From assembly GCA_029204225.1 (NCBI GenBank), contig CM055095.1, positions 66,117,940 through 66,179,939 of the forward strand: DNA of 62,000 nucleotides, written 5' to 3'. Both the position numbers and the translations under genes were made by a program. Below the pieces are notes generated by a model that was not told the DNA's origin, did not search any database, and saw only the letters and a list, made by a program, of their open reading frames with translations. The DNA is from Diphasiastrum complanatum. Lineage: Eukaryota; Streptophyta; Lycopodiopsida; Lycopodiales; Lycopodiaceae. Of this stretch, positions 1-12,096 are shown in pieces. Position 1 is the stretch's first letter; each line of letters opens with the position of its first letter.

Positions 1-1029
1 TCATCTTGTGGATCATTCAAAGATCATTTATGGTCCTTAGTACTGTACTTTTCACAACCTAAGTTAGGAGTGATTATACATCTACAACTAATCAGGGAAT
101 GTACAAGAGTGCAGATAGGACACGACCTAGGAAAGTATCTGCTTGATGTCATGCATCAGGTCAGATTTCTGTACTTCTGGTACTTGCGTGATCTCTGGTG
201 GTACTCCTTGGAACCGGAGAACAGAACGGGTTTCGTTTCCACCGTTGGTTTCGCTTACCTCGTCTGCCTTTCTCTCTTACTGGACCGCAAAGGAATCTCG
301 TTCGTGGATCCTTCGTGTTTGCGAACCGTTCGTGTTTGCAAACCGTTTGTCTTCGTCTCCGTTGACTTTCGTGTTCACGAAACTCTTCGTGTTTCGTGTC
401 TCCAGATGTTCGAGTTCGTGAACATCTTCGTCAAGTGAAAGACTGAAGGCTAGCAAGGCTTTGTAATCAAGAAACACTTTGTTTCTTCAGTGTAGTTAAC
501 TGGAAGTTAGGTTGCCACAATGCGTGGGGTCCATACTTCAAGACTCAATCTTCTAGCATTAACTAACATGACCTCTTTTGTAAATGCAAATCGTATTTCG
601 CATCAAAGTTTTCTTCCATCTACTCATAGCTTGCACATCAAAGGAGAACAAACTTATCGAGCTGAATATCATCCAAGAAACTTTGAATAGATTGGATCAC
701 AATGTGCGCCAACGTGAATCAAAATTTTTGCAATTCAAAAAACATGGAGTGTGTTGGATCAAAAGGAGTAGCAAGGTTATTTCAAACTTTTGCAATTCAA
801 AATCTTTTAATTTCAACACACATCTATTGAAAAAAGCATTTGCGTCATAACTGCAAAGCTTTGAATTGCATATCAAGCAAGAAACATGGAGTGTGTTGGA
901 TCAAAACGAGTGCCAAGGTCATTTCAAACTTTTTTGTAGTTGAAATTTTTTCAATTAAGACGAGTTTTAATAGCTTGCAACATATATAACAATTTGGTTT
1001 TCTACTAGATTAATCTATCGATTATCAAG
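1..1029. other. Unassigned flank with a short direct repeat
   Basis: No gene is recognised here. Positions 290-420 are rich in TTCGTG-type words (CGTTCGTGTTTGC recurs), and similar wording appears near 6270, so this may be decayed LTR sequence. A direct repeat of about 65 bp lies at 741-808 and 881-950. Both copies share the text AGTGTGTTGGATCAAAA and then AAGGTNATTTCAAACTTTT. The small ORFs here look like chance open frames. Confidence 0.4.
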
Positions 1030-1972
1030 ATGTCTAAGTATCATCTCCATATTGATCTTTCTACAGAATATGCTCCAATGTTGAAAAAAAATCTGAAAGG
1101 ATCCACATTACCAGCTCACCAAATCATCCATCACAGGATGGAAGATAGGAAAATTTTTAATAAATGGGTTGATGGAAGTTTATATCCAATCGATCCAAGC
1201 TCAATGCAACATCCAAATTTTGGATCAGTCACACAACTCATATTGTTTTTGTGTGAAGGACACAATGGTCTATTGGGTTATTGTGAAAGATTGACAAGTT
1301 ATGGCATTGGTAATTCAATGAAAAAAATCCATTGTTTGGAAAATATGTTGAATGGTTTGTTTACTGACTATAGAGAAAAAAAAACTCTTTTGTTGCAAAC
1401 AAAATATGAGAATGAAATCTTAAAGTTAGGTAATTCTCGTTTGCAAAATCTTATATTAAACCTTAACCAAGAAAATTACAATATGAAACTAATTGTACAA
1501 ACATTGCGTACCTCATATTGTCAAATAAATGTAGAAGTGAACACATTATGGAAGAAAATAGAGAAGAATAAGCGAAAAAGACTAATGTTAAAAGGTATTG
1601 GCGAGCTTTCATCAAGTGGCGGTCAACGGAATAAAAAAATTTGAGATTTCAAGTAAGATTTTGTTTTAAACTATTCATGTGTTTTGTTGAATTTGGCACA
1701 TCATTGATTGTGAATTGTTTTTCTGAATCTTATTTTTATTTTGCAGATCAGCATTAGTCACCCCATCAAAATCTAAAAGACAAGAACATGATTGGAAAAT
1801 CTTTGAGTGTAGGACTTATAGCCAAAAGTCAATGATGAGTCTACTAGGAAATCACCGATATTCTCGAATCAAGTCCAAAATTGTAGAGGCCCTTATGAGC
1901 GAAGTCGACAAGATTATTGTCCGAAAATTGATAACATCCAAACTGGAAACCAATACTTTTGATTCCTCTTAA
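1030..1972 (+). pseudogene. Unrecognised two-exon gene with a stop just before the donor
   Basis: The product is not recognised. Exon 1 (1030-1652) encodes 204 residues before TGA at 1642-1644. The C-terminal half is Asn/Leu/Lys-rich and could form a coiled coil. Eight bases after the TGA is a good donor, AA|GTAAGA (intron from 1653), and an acceptor TTTTATTTTGCAG ends at 1746. Exon 2 (1747-1972) is open for about 74 codons to TAA. Exon 1 ends in phase 2 and exon 2 supplies the third codon base, so the only interruption of the spliced frame is the TGA. Either this is a pseudogene with one nonsense change, or the stop is real and the intron lies in the 3' UTR. No homology is claimed. Confidence 0.35.
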
Positions 1973-2093
1973 AAATGTCCACATTTGTACACTACATGGA
2001 GAGGTAAGAATTATAGAAAAATTGATATACCTTCATGTTTTGTTTGCTTGGAATACTAAGCCAAAGTCATCATCCAAACAAGCAATAACTTGA

Positions 2094-2502
2094 TTGGAGG
2101 AAGTTTTCTCAAAAGCCTGTCTTCATAAAGGACACATTAAAATACAAAAGGACGAGAAGCTTTCAAGGAAAACAAGAAACATCCCTTGCAAACCAAGCAT
2201 AGGAGGATCCAAAGCTCGTCGTTTCTTATCAAATCATTCCGAAAAATTGACCAAAATCCAGCACTCAATATGGAAAGTTGTAATTTTTGCCTCACGGGAT
2301 TTTGAAGATAAAGGAACAACAAGGCTTTAAAAAGTTGAAGTCTGGAGAAAGCTTGACAACCAAATTGCTCAGAAAAGAGAAATTATCTGATACTGATGTC
2401 CTACTAATTGAGAAATCAACAGTTGAGCTTGGGAATGCAGTTAAAGGTGCCTGGGGTGCAGATCACTATACACATTATATGGTAAATCTCTTTTCAATGT
2501 AA
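2094..2502 (+). CDS. Possible further exon(s), unrecognised
   Basis: Two overlapping open frames (2094-2330 and 2287-2502) encode a Lys/Ser-rich stretch and then a segment containing LSDTDVLLIEKSTVELGNAV. A donor-like ATG|GTAAAT occurs at about 2481. Composition looks more coding-like than the neighbouring intergenic DNA. The frames disagree near 2300, and a minus-strand copia relic begins immediately after. It could be the broken 3' end of the upstream gene or chance ORFs. Function is unknown. Confidence 0.2.
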
Positions 2503-3172
2503 TACTTATCCTCTGAGACCATGCTTGAGCAGATTGCTTGAAGCTATAAAGTGCTTTATGGAGTTTACACACATGATTGTGTTTACCTTCGATATTGCAA
2601 CCTTCAAGTTGCACCATGTAAATGTCATCTTCAATAACTCCATTAAGATATGTTGTCTGCACATCCATTTAATGTATTTCCAAATCTGCAGCAACAGCAC
2701 ATGACAATAGAAGTCTGATAGAAGAATGTTTAACTACAAGATTGAAGGTCTCAGTGTAGTCGACGTTTTGTACCTGAGAGAATACTCTGGCTACAAGTCG
2801 ATCCTTTCTTCAATCAATACTTCCATTTGCCTTGTACTTGATTTTAAATAACCATTTGCAATCAACTACATTTCTTCTGGTAGGTAATTCGACGATTGTC
2901 CAAGTCTATTACTTGATAAGAGATGAATATTCTGTATCCATAGCTTCTTTCTAAAGATCGGAATCGGACTCACTAAGTGTCTCTTCACCAGTCGTTGGCT
3001 CTTGAACAAGGTAAGTTGACTCGTCGATATACTTGTTAGGTGGTCTGCTAACTCTTGTTGATCTTCTGGGTGATGGTCGAAGTTGATCTTCATCATGTTG
3101 TAGTTGTTGAATTACAACATCATCATCTTTAGCTTTGTCGTCGATACGTCGGGAGCATGCTGAGAATTGCAA
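2441..3172 (-). pseudogene. Copia relic L: linker and reverse transcriptase start
   Basis: Minus-strand translation gives the linker between integrase and RT (RRSTRVSRPPNKYI, about 3020-3065). After frameshifts it gives a diverged RT segment, MDVQTTYLNGVIEDDIYMVQ (about 2609-2668), ending near KALYSFKQSAQAW. These match the order and wording of Ty1/copia Pol (MDVxTAFLNGxLEEEIYM, YGLKQAPRAW). The YVDD box and RNase H are absent, and several frame changes are needed, so it is a dead fragment. A PBS lies only about 35 bp upstream, which means gag, protease and the integrase core are missing from this copy. Confidence 0.75.
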
Positions 3173-3205
3173 GAAATGAATCGGATCAACTTCGTCTCGT
3201 GAGCA

Positions 3206-3217
3206 GCTTTGATACCA
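3206..3217 (-). other. Primer binding site of relic L
   Basis: The minus strand reads TGGTATCAAAGC, one base from the initiator-Met tRNA complement TGGTATCAGAGC used by many plant LTR elements. It lies four bases from a candidate LTR end (CATCA on the minus strand). Confidence 0.6.
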
Positions 3218-3221
3218 CTCG

Positions 3222-3880
3222 TGATGAATTGGTGCACGAAACGAAACCGAAAGAGATTCGTGTTCGCACTCTCTTCTCTTCGATGGACTCGGATAAAATT
3301 TTGTTTTTGACTGGCATCTACTACTGCTAGATTAGATCTACAATCTTCCAAAGTGTAGACAGACGCTGCTAACCTATGTTATTAATTCATTTAAGTATTC
3401 AACAAGATTGAGCCAGGATGCGGAATAAAGGATAAACAACTGAACATATACTAAGTTCAATGATCAAACATCAAAACATTCGATATCATTCAAGATAAGA
3501 AAAGCATGTGCATAACAAATATTGTACCATCAATGATCTTTTCTAGAGCGTTGTGTGACAAACCCACCCAGCGCGTCGGCACAAGAGATACTATGTCTCT
3601 CACAAACTATATCAAATAGTCTCGCTTAGCAGCGGACTCTTGGACATCGACTGGCAGTTCTATGCCTAGCTCACATTGATGTTCTACCAATTTGATGTTC
3701 AACCTATTCTCTCGTCTTCGTCTTGTTTATATATGGATTGAGAAAGATGGTTTTGTTTTAATCACTGATTACATAAACGGCTGGTTAAGCACGTTCTAAC
3801 GGTAATCAGTTTGTTGTCGCCATTGTCCGTGGAGGTGGTACTCATCTTGGTACTTGGCTTGATCATTGGAGCGTGAAGAT
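3222..3880 (-). repeat. LTR-like region of relic L
   Basis: The position next to the PBS and a TATATAAA box at 3726-3733 on the minus strand suggest a 5' LTR transcribed toward lower coordinates. The inner border (3222) is set by the PBS. The outer border is not defined, because no second copy is present in the window. The minus-strand word CTTCACGCTCCAA near 3868 recurs near 11558 upstream of another TATA-like box. Confidence 0.4.
3726..3733 (-). promoter_or_regulatory. TATA box of LTR L
   Basis: TATATAAA on the minus strand within the LTR-like region, about 510 bp before the PBS in the direction of transcription. It is a sequence match only. Confidence 0.35.
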
Positions 3881-4199
3881 CCGCCATCTTTCGGTCTTCG
3901 GGTGTTTTGAGCTTGGTGGCTTCGTGTCTTCCTTCGGCCTTCGGCTTCTCCTGCGAGGTCCTTCGGTCTTCGAACTTCAAATCTTTACCTTCGAGTCTTC
4001 ATTCATTTGACCTTCGTGTCTTCGGGTCTTGGCCCACGTTTTATTGTTTGGGACGGTTCCTGCCTATGGGCAATTCCTTTGTATTTTTGCAAACACAAAG
4101 ACCTGTTGGTCCTTTTTCTGCATTTCTGCAGACACGAACTCGAACTAATTTTCTTCAGAGTAGACAAGCTTGGACCTTCAATTGGAATAGTTGAACTTG

Positions 4200-4341
4200 G
4201 AACTTGAAAGTTCGATGTTCCAGAAGAGTCCAAAAGTTTGACTATATGAGCTTTGCCTTTACCTTTGAGGTCAATAAACTGATCTTCGATGAAGATGACA
4301 TCTCGGCTAGTGAATATCTTTGTCTCAACATGATCATACAA
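4200..4341 (-). pseudogene. Copia integrase C-terminal relic
   Basis: The minus-strand product contains VETKIFTSRDVIFIEDQ, the conserved segment at the end of copia integrase (consensus ..SRDVxFxE..), followed by linker-like sequence. It lies between the Gag/protease relic at 4455-4860 and the LTR of L, and has lost the integrase core. The CTTCG-rich stretch at 3890-4030 next to it is low complexity. Confidence 0.6.
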
Positions 4342-4454
4342 CTTCTAAGCATGATCTAAAGTAGTGTAGCTGATGAAAATTGATTTGATACTCTAGAAGT
4401 CGAGCTTCTTCCTGAGATCATGCAGAATTCTTGTTGAAAGCCTCTGATTTCTGC

Positions 4455-4860
4455 TTAATGAAAATGCTCACGATGATTGGTTATATGTTGAGTAGCTCCA
4501 GAATCTAGAAACCAAGAATTATCCAATAGTGCTTTTCGATCTTTGACCATAAATGCTCCTTTGTCCATGTGCTGGGATTGCATTTGCCTATTGATATGTT
4601 TGCTTTTGGCATTCTTTGCTTTCAGAACCCTGCAATCCTGGATCTCATAACTAGTGTGCTTGCAATACTTACAAAACATCTTCTTCTTTGACTGTGGATT
4701 TGATAATTGTTCTTGAGTTTGAGTCGGTTTCTGATTTGATGTGGACTACTTAAAGTTTTTCTGCTTCTGTCGTTTTGAGCCTTTGTTGACATATACAACA
4801 TGATATGATGAAGTCATCGAAGCGTCTTGACTTCTTCGATTATCTTCCTACAACAACATA
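4455..4860 (-). pseudogene. Copia Gag zinc knuckle and protease relic
   Basis: The minus strand encodes a basic Gag tail (VNKGSKRQKQKNFK, then a stop). Next comes a CCHC-type knuckle, CKYCKHTSYEIQDC, in which the usual His is Tyr, and the aspartic protease motif WFLDSGATQHIT with catalytic Asp. Order and spacing match Ty1/copia. The in-frame TAG, the altered knuckle and the missing flanks mark it as non-functional. Confidence 0.75.
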
Positions 4861-6348
4861 GTGATTGTTGGAAATTAAGCCCATAGTTGTCTCCTTGGTG
4901 AATGACTAATTTATATTTCAAGATCTAGGGTGGGTGAAACCTATTTTGGGTTCAAAGTCTCCTCTCAAACCTGTAGGAATCATAGCTTAGATAGCCAAAC
5001 TATTTGAAGAACGTCTACAACGGGCTTCTGGCTAATCTCCAGCAAAGGGTAACCAATCCTATCATGATTTCAAGTTTAGATGCTACGTTCAATAATTTGA
5101 AGATCGTTGAAGACTTGGCCATCTTCAACAACTTCCAAGAACTAGCATTTAGAACAATTCTGCAGAAGCACTTCACTTTTTCAACAGTTTGCTGAAATTC
5201 ACTAAGTGTCGAATAGTTCGCATCTTCCCGAAAATTGCGACACTTATCTTTGACTTCTTCCGTTCAATTATTTTTTAAGAAGTCAACTTATGCACAATAC
5301 AAAAGTTTAACTGTTTTCAACACCTTCAGCTTTTTTGCAAAATGCGAAGAGAGAGAAAATTCTCGAAGGTCATCTACTTCAGAATTGAACTGTTTTAGGG
5401 CATCTTCGGCTTTTTCGCAAAATCTCAAAGAGAGAAAATGTCGAAGGTCGTCCAATTTCAATGAGGAACATTCCCAGCCACTTTCCAAAAATGCGAAGTG
5501 AGAGAAAACCACTTCCCCTAAAATTAGAAGTGAGAGAATTTGCGATGTCCTCGTCTGCGTCCTCATCCACATCAACATTTCCTACGGGTTGACCATATAT
5601 ACAATGTATAGTTATCATCACAAGCCAAATACTTTCAAGTACAATGGCTTACCTATTAGATGACAAATATTTAATGTAATTAATACATGGATGAAGTCTA
5701 TATATGGATTATCCAGGCACACTCTAAGTGATGCTCCATCCATGAGACAAATGATTTTGAGCCTCCCAATTATGCCATCATTCTGGTTGTAACTGCTACT
5801 TTGTTGTGCTTCAGTATAATATAGCAACAATACATTTTTCTATCTGTGTATAATGTAGATGAATGCTTATTGTGATTTGAATACACTTCATTTCTGTTTA
5901 ATCATGCTTGTTTACTCACTCTGAAGACATCTACGACTCCTCAGCTTCCGATCAGACAATGGCTATCTTTGACGCCTGAGGAACTCGTCATTATTTTTGT
6001 TGTATTGCCAATCCATTTAGAACTAAACTTCTTATCAAATCCATTTCCAGTAATACCACACTCAAACCATTTCTAATCTCTTCGGTGGACTGTACTCATT
6101 TTGTTTATGTGAGTATGAATTAATTTATAAGATCATGTTGGGAAACAGGTTATTTAAGCTATGATTATACTCAGCATAAACATTCTATTAGATTGTTTTT
6201 GTATCTACCAACCCATTGTAACGAGAGAGTTGTTTCGCAAATATTCCTGCTCTCTTCTCCGTTCGTGTTTGCCATTCTACCGTGCCCCATCAGAGTGTAG
6301 TTCAAATAAATCGAGATATAAGTTTGTTCTATTTGTAATACTGTTAAC
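4861..6348. other. Non-coding stretch with degenerate short repeats
   Basis: No gene is recognised. Around 5332-5372, 5411-5450 and 5487-5516 a degenerate unit of about 75-80 bp recurs (TTTTYGCAAAATGCGAAG..GAGAGAAAA..TCGAAGGTC). TGTTGGAAATTAAGC at 4867 and TATTTAAG at 6150 are LTR-like words, and the latter could belong to the leader of the Gag ORF that follows. No PBS was found. Confidence 0.3.
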
Positions 6349-7071
6349 ATGTCGCATATTGGTAGCTCTTCATCTTCATCATCCAACGAAGCTAGAATCA
6401 TTGACAAGTTCAGTGGTTCTAACTTCTATATCTGGAAGTTAAAACTCTGGATGATGTTGATAGATAGAGAAATTTGGGATGTAGTAGAAGGTGCTGACCT
6501 GAAACCAGAGGATGGTGATCAAGCAAAGGCATGGAAGATCAAAGATCAGAAGGCCTTAGCATGTATCACACTCAATCTGGTCGACTCCCAAATATCCCAT
6601 GTTACCACATGCAAAACCTCTAAAAATGCATTAGATTTATTATCAAATCTCTATAAGACTCATGATATAACTATTAGATTACATCTTACAAAGAAATTCT
6701 TTACACTTAGCATGTATGATTCTACTGCCATCACTTCTCACATCAACAGCTTCAAATCTTTAATGGATCAGTTATCAGCTGTAGGATGTGCTATTCAAAA
6801 TGATGACGCCATTATGACCTTGCTTTCTGCTCTTTCAAAGTTGTACGAACACTTTGTGGTGATGATCTCCACACAACCCGGCTTCACTCTTCAAACGGTG
6901 ATCGGTCATTTTCTTCAAAAAAAAATGTTGAGAAAAACCAGTGGCTTGTCCATCCAAGACAAATTCATGGCCCTATACACCAAGAAGAAAGACTATTCCA
7001 AGGGCAAGAATCAAGTAAAGCAACAACAGCAGAAGCCTCACACTCAAAAAATGACTCATACAGACGGGTGA
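6349..7071 (+). CDS. Lone copia-type Gag (UBN2-like), truncated
   Basis: This 240-residue ORF starts with a Ser run and then FSGSNFYIWKLKLWMMLID, the Trp-rich opening typical of copia Gag. The helical Gag core follows (WDVVEGAD, LYKTHDITIRLHLTKKFF, INSFKSLMDQLSAVG, LLSALSKLYEHFV) to a basic Lys/Gln-rich tail. It stops where a zinc knuckle would be expected. The last codons already belong to the tandem repeat that follows, so the 3' part of the element has been lost or replaced. It is unusual in this window for being intact and on the plus strand. Capsid assembly is known for the family, but activity here is unproven. Confidence 0.7.
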   Translation: MSHIGSSSSSSSNEARIIDKFSGSNFYIWKLKLWMMLIDREIWDVVEGADLKPEDGDQAKAWKIKDQKALACITLNLVDSQISHVTTCKTSKNALDLLSNLYKTHDITIRLHLTKKFFTLSMYDSTAITSHINSFKSLMDQLSAVGCAIQNDDAIMTLLSALSKLYEHFVVMISTQPGFTLQTVIGHFLQKKMLRKTSGLSIQDKFMALYTKKKDYSKGKNQVKQQQQKPHTQKMTHTDG

Positions 7072-7275
7072 AAAAAAACTCGTACAAATAGGGTGAAAAA
7101 GGACTTGCACACGGGAACTTACTCGTGCATGATGAAAAATGACACACACAACTCCAAAAATGACTTGAACAACACAGAAATGATTATTGATACACTTAGC
7201 ACAATTCAAAAATGACTCGTACAACACAGAAATGACTCGTACAACACAAAAATGACTCGCACTGGGAGCTTACTA
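7046..7275 (+). repeat. About 22-bp tandem repeat fused to the Gag end
   Basis: Degenerate copies of AAAAATGACTCGTACAACAC run from the last Gag codons to about 7275. The best copies are at 7208-7262. A few copies recur later (for example CAATGACTCGCACAC near 7480). The array replaces the expected zinc-knuckle/protease region. Confidence 0.55.
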
Positions 7276-8384
7276 CTCGCACATGCTAAAAAGATTGTGG
7301 GGTTGCTGGCACACTTTGGTGAAGATCATGCGTACTCACACAACCTCCCTGATGTACTCGCAGAGCTGTTTGCTCACACAACTTACTTGCACAGGACTAA
7401 GGGTTGAGGAACTTGCACAAGATTGACAGGTAAGAAAATCGCTCACAGATCGGACGAAGGCAAAAAAACAGCTGGCAATGACTCGCACACCTGAAACTTT
7501 TGAAAAATCAGTGCTTCCAATAACGAAGAAGAAAAATCAATAGAAAAAACACTGCTAAAGTCATTAAAAACAGCCGGAAAATCGTTGAAATACTGATGAA
7601 AAACACCTCTAAAATCTGAAAAACAGTTCTCAAACCTCTGAAAAACTGCTCAAGTCAGAAAAACAGCCAAAAAAACTACTGAAAATATTTGAAAAACGGC
7701 TATCAACACCTCTGAAAAACGTGTGTGCAACTAGATGGGTGAATAGTTGAGGTACTTAAGAAAAACAAAACAGCTGTAGCTACAGCAGCCCGCCGTCTGA
7801 TCCCTGCAGCCGTTCCTTCTCTTTGGTATCTTGAACATCTAAAAAATAGAAGTGCGTGCAACTAGATGGGTTTATGTGGAAGGTGCATGCCTCCCAGTTG
7901 TCTACAGTTGTGAAAGGTTGTGCAAGGGATGAACTCTAGAGCTAGAAGGCTGAGTGAAGCGTTTAACCACCTTTGAAAAATGACTAATGCACCTAGGAAG
8001 ATGGAAAGAGCCGCTAGCAGATGGAAAGATGGGAACTGATAGTCGCCCTGCTGAAAACGTGGCTGAGTGCTTTCAAACCAGTCAGGAAGTAGCCTTTAGC
8101 GCCCTGTGGAATGCTCAAAACAGCATGTTTTTGGTAGATGAAATTGGATTAACACCTAAAAATTAGTCCCTTCACCACATACAAGATAAAACGTTAAAAA
8201 ACAGCAGATGTTGAATAGTAGCGCACAAAAAAAACATGGGCTGATGGCCGTTGAAAGCTAGGTTGAGGAGCTACTGGCCCCGCTGATGGATGCTAAATTG
8301 CACCGATGTTGAATGCTAGGTTGAGGAGCTAATGGCCGCTAAAAATGACTGATGCACCTAAAAATCATCTAAAAATGAGCCTTG
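7276..8384. repeat. Low-complexity region rich in GAAAAAC words
   Basis: CTGAAAAAC, GAAAAACAGC and CTAAAAATGAC recur irregularly, with TGTGCAACTAGATGGGT at about 7732 and a close variant at about 7856. No open frame resembles a gene. It looks like decayed tandem repeats continuing from the array after the Gag ORF. Confidence 0.4.
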
Positions 8385-8625
8385 GATGCGCTCCCTTTAC
8401 CAAATGGCCTTCAACAAATGAAAAAACACAACGGGCTGCAGACGATAGCTCCCAACGAGCTGTTTGTTAGGTGGCAGATGTTACGCCCCCTCACCTTCAC
8501 CAAATGGCCTCTAACACCTGAAAAAACACAACATGCAGTAGATGGCACGCTTCCAAATGAGCTGTTCTATACCTTGGATGCGTTCCCTGCTTCACCAAAT
8601 GGCCTCTAACACCTAAAAAACAAGA
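8385..8625 (+). repeat. Three copies of a ~97-bp tandem repeat
   Basis: CAAATGGCCT occurs at 8401, 8501 and 8595, each time followed by about 12-15 bases and then GAAAAAACACAAC or a degraded form. TTGGATGCGYTCCCT precedes copies one and three. The period is about 94-100 bp. The 75-residue ORF across it is a by-product of the repeat. Confidence 0.55.
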
Positions 8626-9970
<1,345 letters not shown>

Positions 9971-9971
9971 G

Positions 9972-10128
<157 letters not shown>

Positions 10129-10329
10129 CTAAGGCATTCTCTCCCTCTCTTCTCTCTCTTTGTGCTATGCAGGTGAGGGCGAGGTTGACGCTCCTAGCGT
10201 TCGGACCCTATACTACACCTACGACACAACACTTAGTTGATCTTTGTAGATCTCATTAGATCTGGCATGATTTCATTAGATCTAGCTGTGATGACTTCTT
10301 GTAATGCATGATCTGATCCATGTATGTGC

Positions 10330-10840
10330 TAGTTGTCATCACAAAGTTGGATCTATATTACTACAATGACCAGTGTTGGCTACCGTTGCTGGGTGTATCA
10401 AATGGCATCCCATCAAGTTGTTCAAGGTTCATGGCTCCATGGCTAAAGATCTCCTTGACACAATACGGGCCTTCGCCTGTGAACTTCAAATTTTTTTTAT
10501 CGTCTTGGTTTAATACATGAGTAAGATCTCCAAAACGTAGGTCCTTCTTGTGTAACCGACGATCATGTCACATGCTTTACGTCGTGTTTTTTCAATTTCC
10601 AATGCATGCACAACCATTAGGCGTGTCTCAAAGTTTGTGTAAGGCTTCATGGCACAATTGTAGAGATTTGGACTCATCAAGATGTTGTACAATGGCAACT
10701 CTTAATGATGGTACCAAAAACTCCACTGACACTATGGTATCATGACCATAAACCAGTTGGAATGGCATTTGATCAGTGCTTCCCTTGTATGCTGTCCAAA
10801 ATACCCACAGAGCAGCATGTAGCTTATGTTTCTTGTGGTG
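10330..10840 (-). pseudogene. Ty3/gypsy integrase C-terminal relic
   Basis: The minus strand from 10840 reads LHAALWVFWTAYKGSTDQMP, then FQLVYGHDTIVSVEF and VPSLRVAIVQHLDES. This is the end of a gypsy integrase core and its downstream region (consensus ALWAYRTAxKTSTGxTPFxLVYGxEAxLPxE). After a stop and frame changes it continues with HALEIEKTRRKACD and a segment resembling GPYxVKEIxxxGAxxLxxLDG. Stops are frequent, so it is a dead fragment. It is opposite in strand to the LTR end at 10231 and therefore belongs to another element. Confidence 0.7.
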
Positions 10841-10883
10841 GACTCATACCACTTTGTGGGATGCGATGAATGTAGAATTATCA

Positions 10884-11560
10884 GCTCAAATACCACATTT
10901 GTTGACGTTTAGGATTGATGTCAACTAATAAAACAAAAGATTCTTAATAGCAAGACCGTGGATTACTTAGAGAATGGAGTTTACGAGCTGTTCTTTAGTG
11001 TTGAAAATTATCAATGTAGGAGTCTTAGATTGCCATGAAAAAGGGATTGCAAGGAACGACTAGGCGTCTGTGACAACCACGTTCCTAAAATTGATAATCT
11101 GATATGAAGAAAATGTAAAATTAATTTAGACGTCAGAGACAGCCATACATTTCTCTGATAATAATGTTTGTGTAAGAGGAGTGAGAGTTATTATCATTCA
11201 ACAAAAATGCGATAATGTAGAACAATAGCGAATCTGTATAATAAAGTTGTAAACACAATGATCAGATCACAATACAATTGCATTGATAAGCGCGAGATTC
11301 TACTTATAGATTCAAAACAATTGCTAACATTCTGAATATCTCTATCTCTCTCTATAATCACTAACTCTGAGAAGTCAGCTACTGAAAGACGCGTTCTGCT
11401 CGTTGTATCTCTGATTACTTTTGACAACCACTGATGCTTGATATTTTCAATCGCTCATTTACATTTATATCAATTGGAAGATCTTGTATTATTATAGCTT
11501 TACATTTACAAGATAGTTAACAGCTGCTAAACTAATCAATAGATCAGTTTATTGTTGGAG
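10884..11560 (-). repeat. Possible LTR with PBS-like start
   Basis: GCTCAAATACCA at 10884-10895 resembles the complement of the initiator-Met primer site, and TGTTGACG follows at 10900. A TATAAA box lies at 11464-11469 on the minus strand. The word CTTCACGCTCCAA at about 11558 is shared with the LTR of relic L. No second copy exists in the window, so the borders are guesses. Confidence 0.25.
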
Positions 11561-11716
11561 CGTGAAGATTTTATGATCTGGCATTTAGAATCCCTTGTGA
11601 ATCCACAGATGGACGACGCTTCATTTTTTGGCCTTTGCCTTTAGTGTAGAGCACCTCGGCATTTGTAGGGCATCTTTGGCATTTGTAGGGCACCTTCTCA
11701 ATTTTAGAGGCAAGTG

Positions 11717-11880
11717 TCGTATTTTTTGCCTATCATAAACTACGTGTAAAAATGCAGTGTCGCATTCTGTCCTAATTGTCGTCTGTCAAAAACTGTATGT
11801 AAAAATGCAGTGTCGAATTTTGCCCTAATTGTCGCTTGTCAAAAATTGCATGTAAAAATGCAGTGTTGCATTTTTTGCAA
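11717..11880 (+). repeat. Three copies of a ~53-bp tandem repeat
   Basis: GTAAAAATGCAGTGT recurs at about 11745, 11799 and 11851, each preceded by a form of TGTCAAAAACTG and followed by CGCATTCTGTCCTAATTGTC or variants. The flanks to 12060 keep GTGTCG words. No gene is seen. Confidence 0.55.
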
Positions 11881-12059
11881 AAAGTGTCTCCTTTTTGGAA
11901 GTGCCAAAATGGCCCAAAAACAACTTAGATAAGTGTCGCTAAACACTTAGTTGCTCAGGAAGCTAAAAAATAGCGACAGTGTCGGGTGTCGGATTTTTTG
12001 CCTGTGGAAAAACCTGAGTAAATATGCAAACTTAAGCGACAATTAGTTCAAATATGCAA

Positions 12060-12096
12060 ATAGAGTACATGATGGAACCTATGACTGACTGATAAT
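12060..12096 (-). pseudogene. Copia relic C, segment 3 (RT)
   Basis: The minus strand reads QSVIGSIMYS, the conserved copia RT end (consensus YxSxVGSLMYAM). It is the continuation of segment 2 beyond the inserted element A. The frame is kept if one copy of the A target duplication is counted. C is lost below about 12060. Confidence 0.65.

Noticed and set aside
957-977. Treating the hydrophobic parts of element A's novel domain as a proven envelope protein
   Set aside because: The hydrophobic stretches are seen at residue level only (about 957-977 of the ORF). No signal peptide, cleavage site or envelope motif was recognised, so env-like is only one hypothesis.
3907-4207. Plus-strand ORFs in the CTTCG-rich stretch
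   Set aside because: Low-complexity sequence on the strand opposite a copia integrase relic. No recognisable protein.
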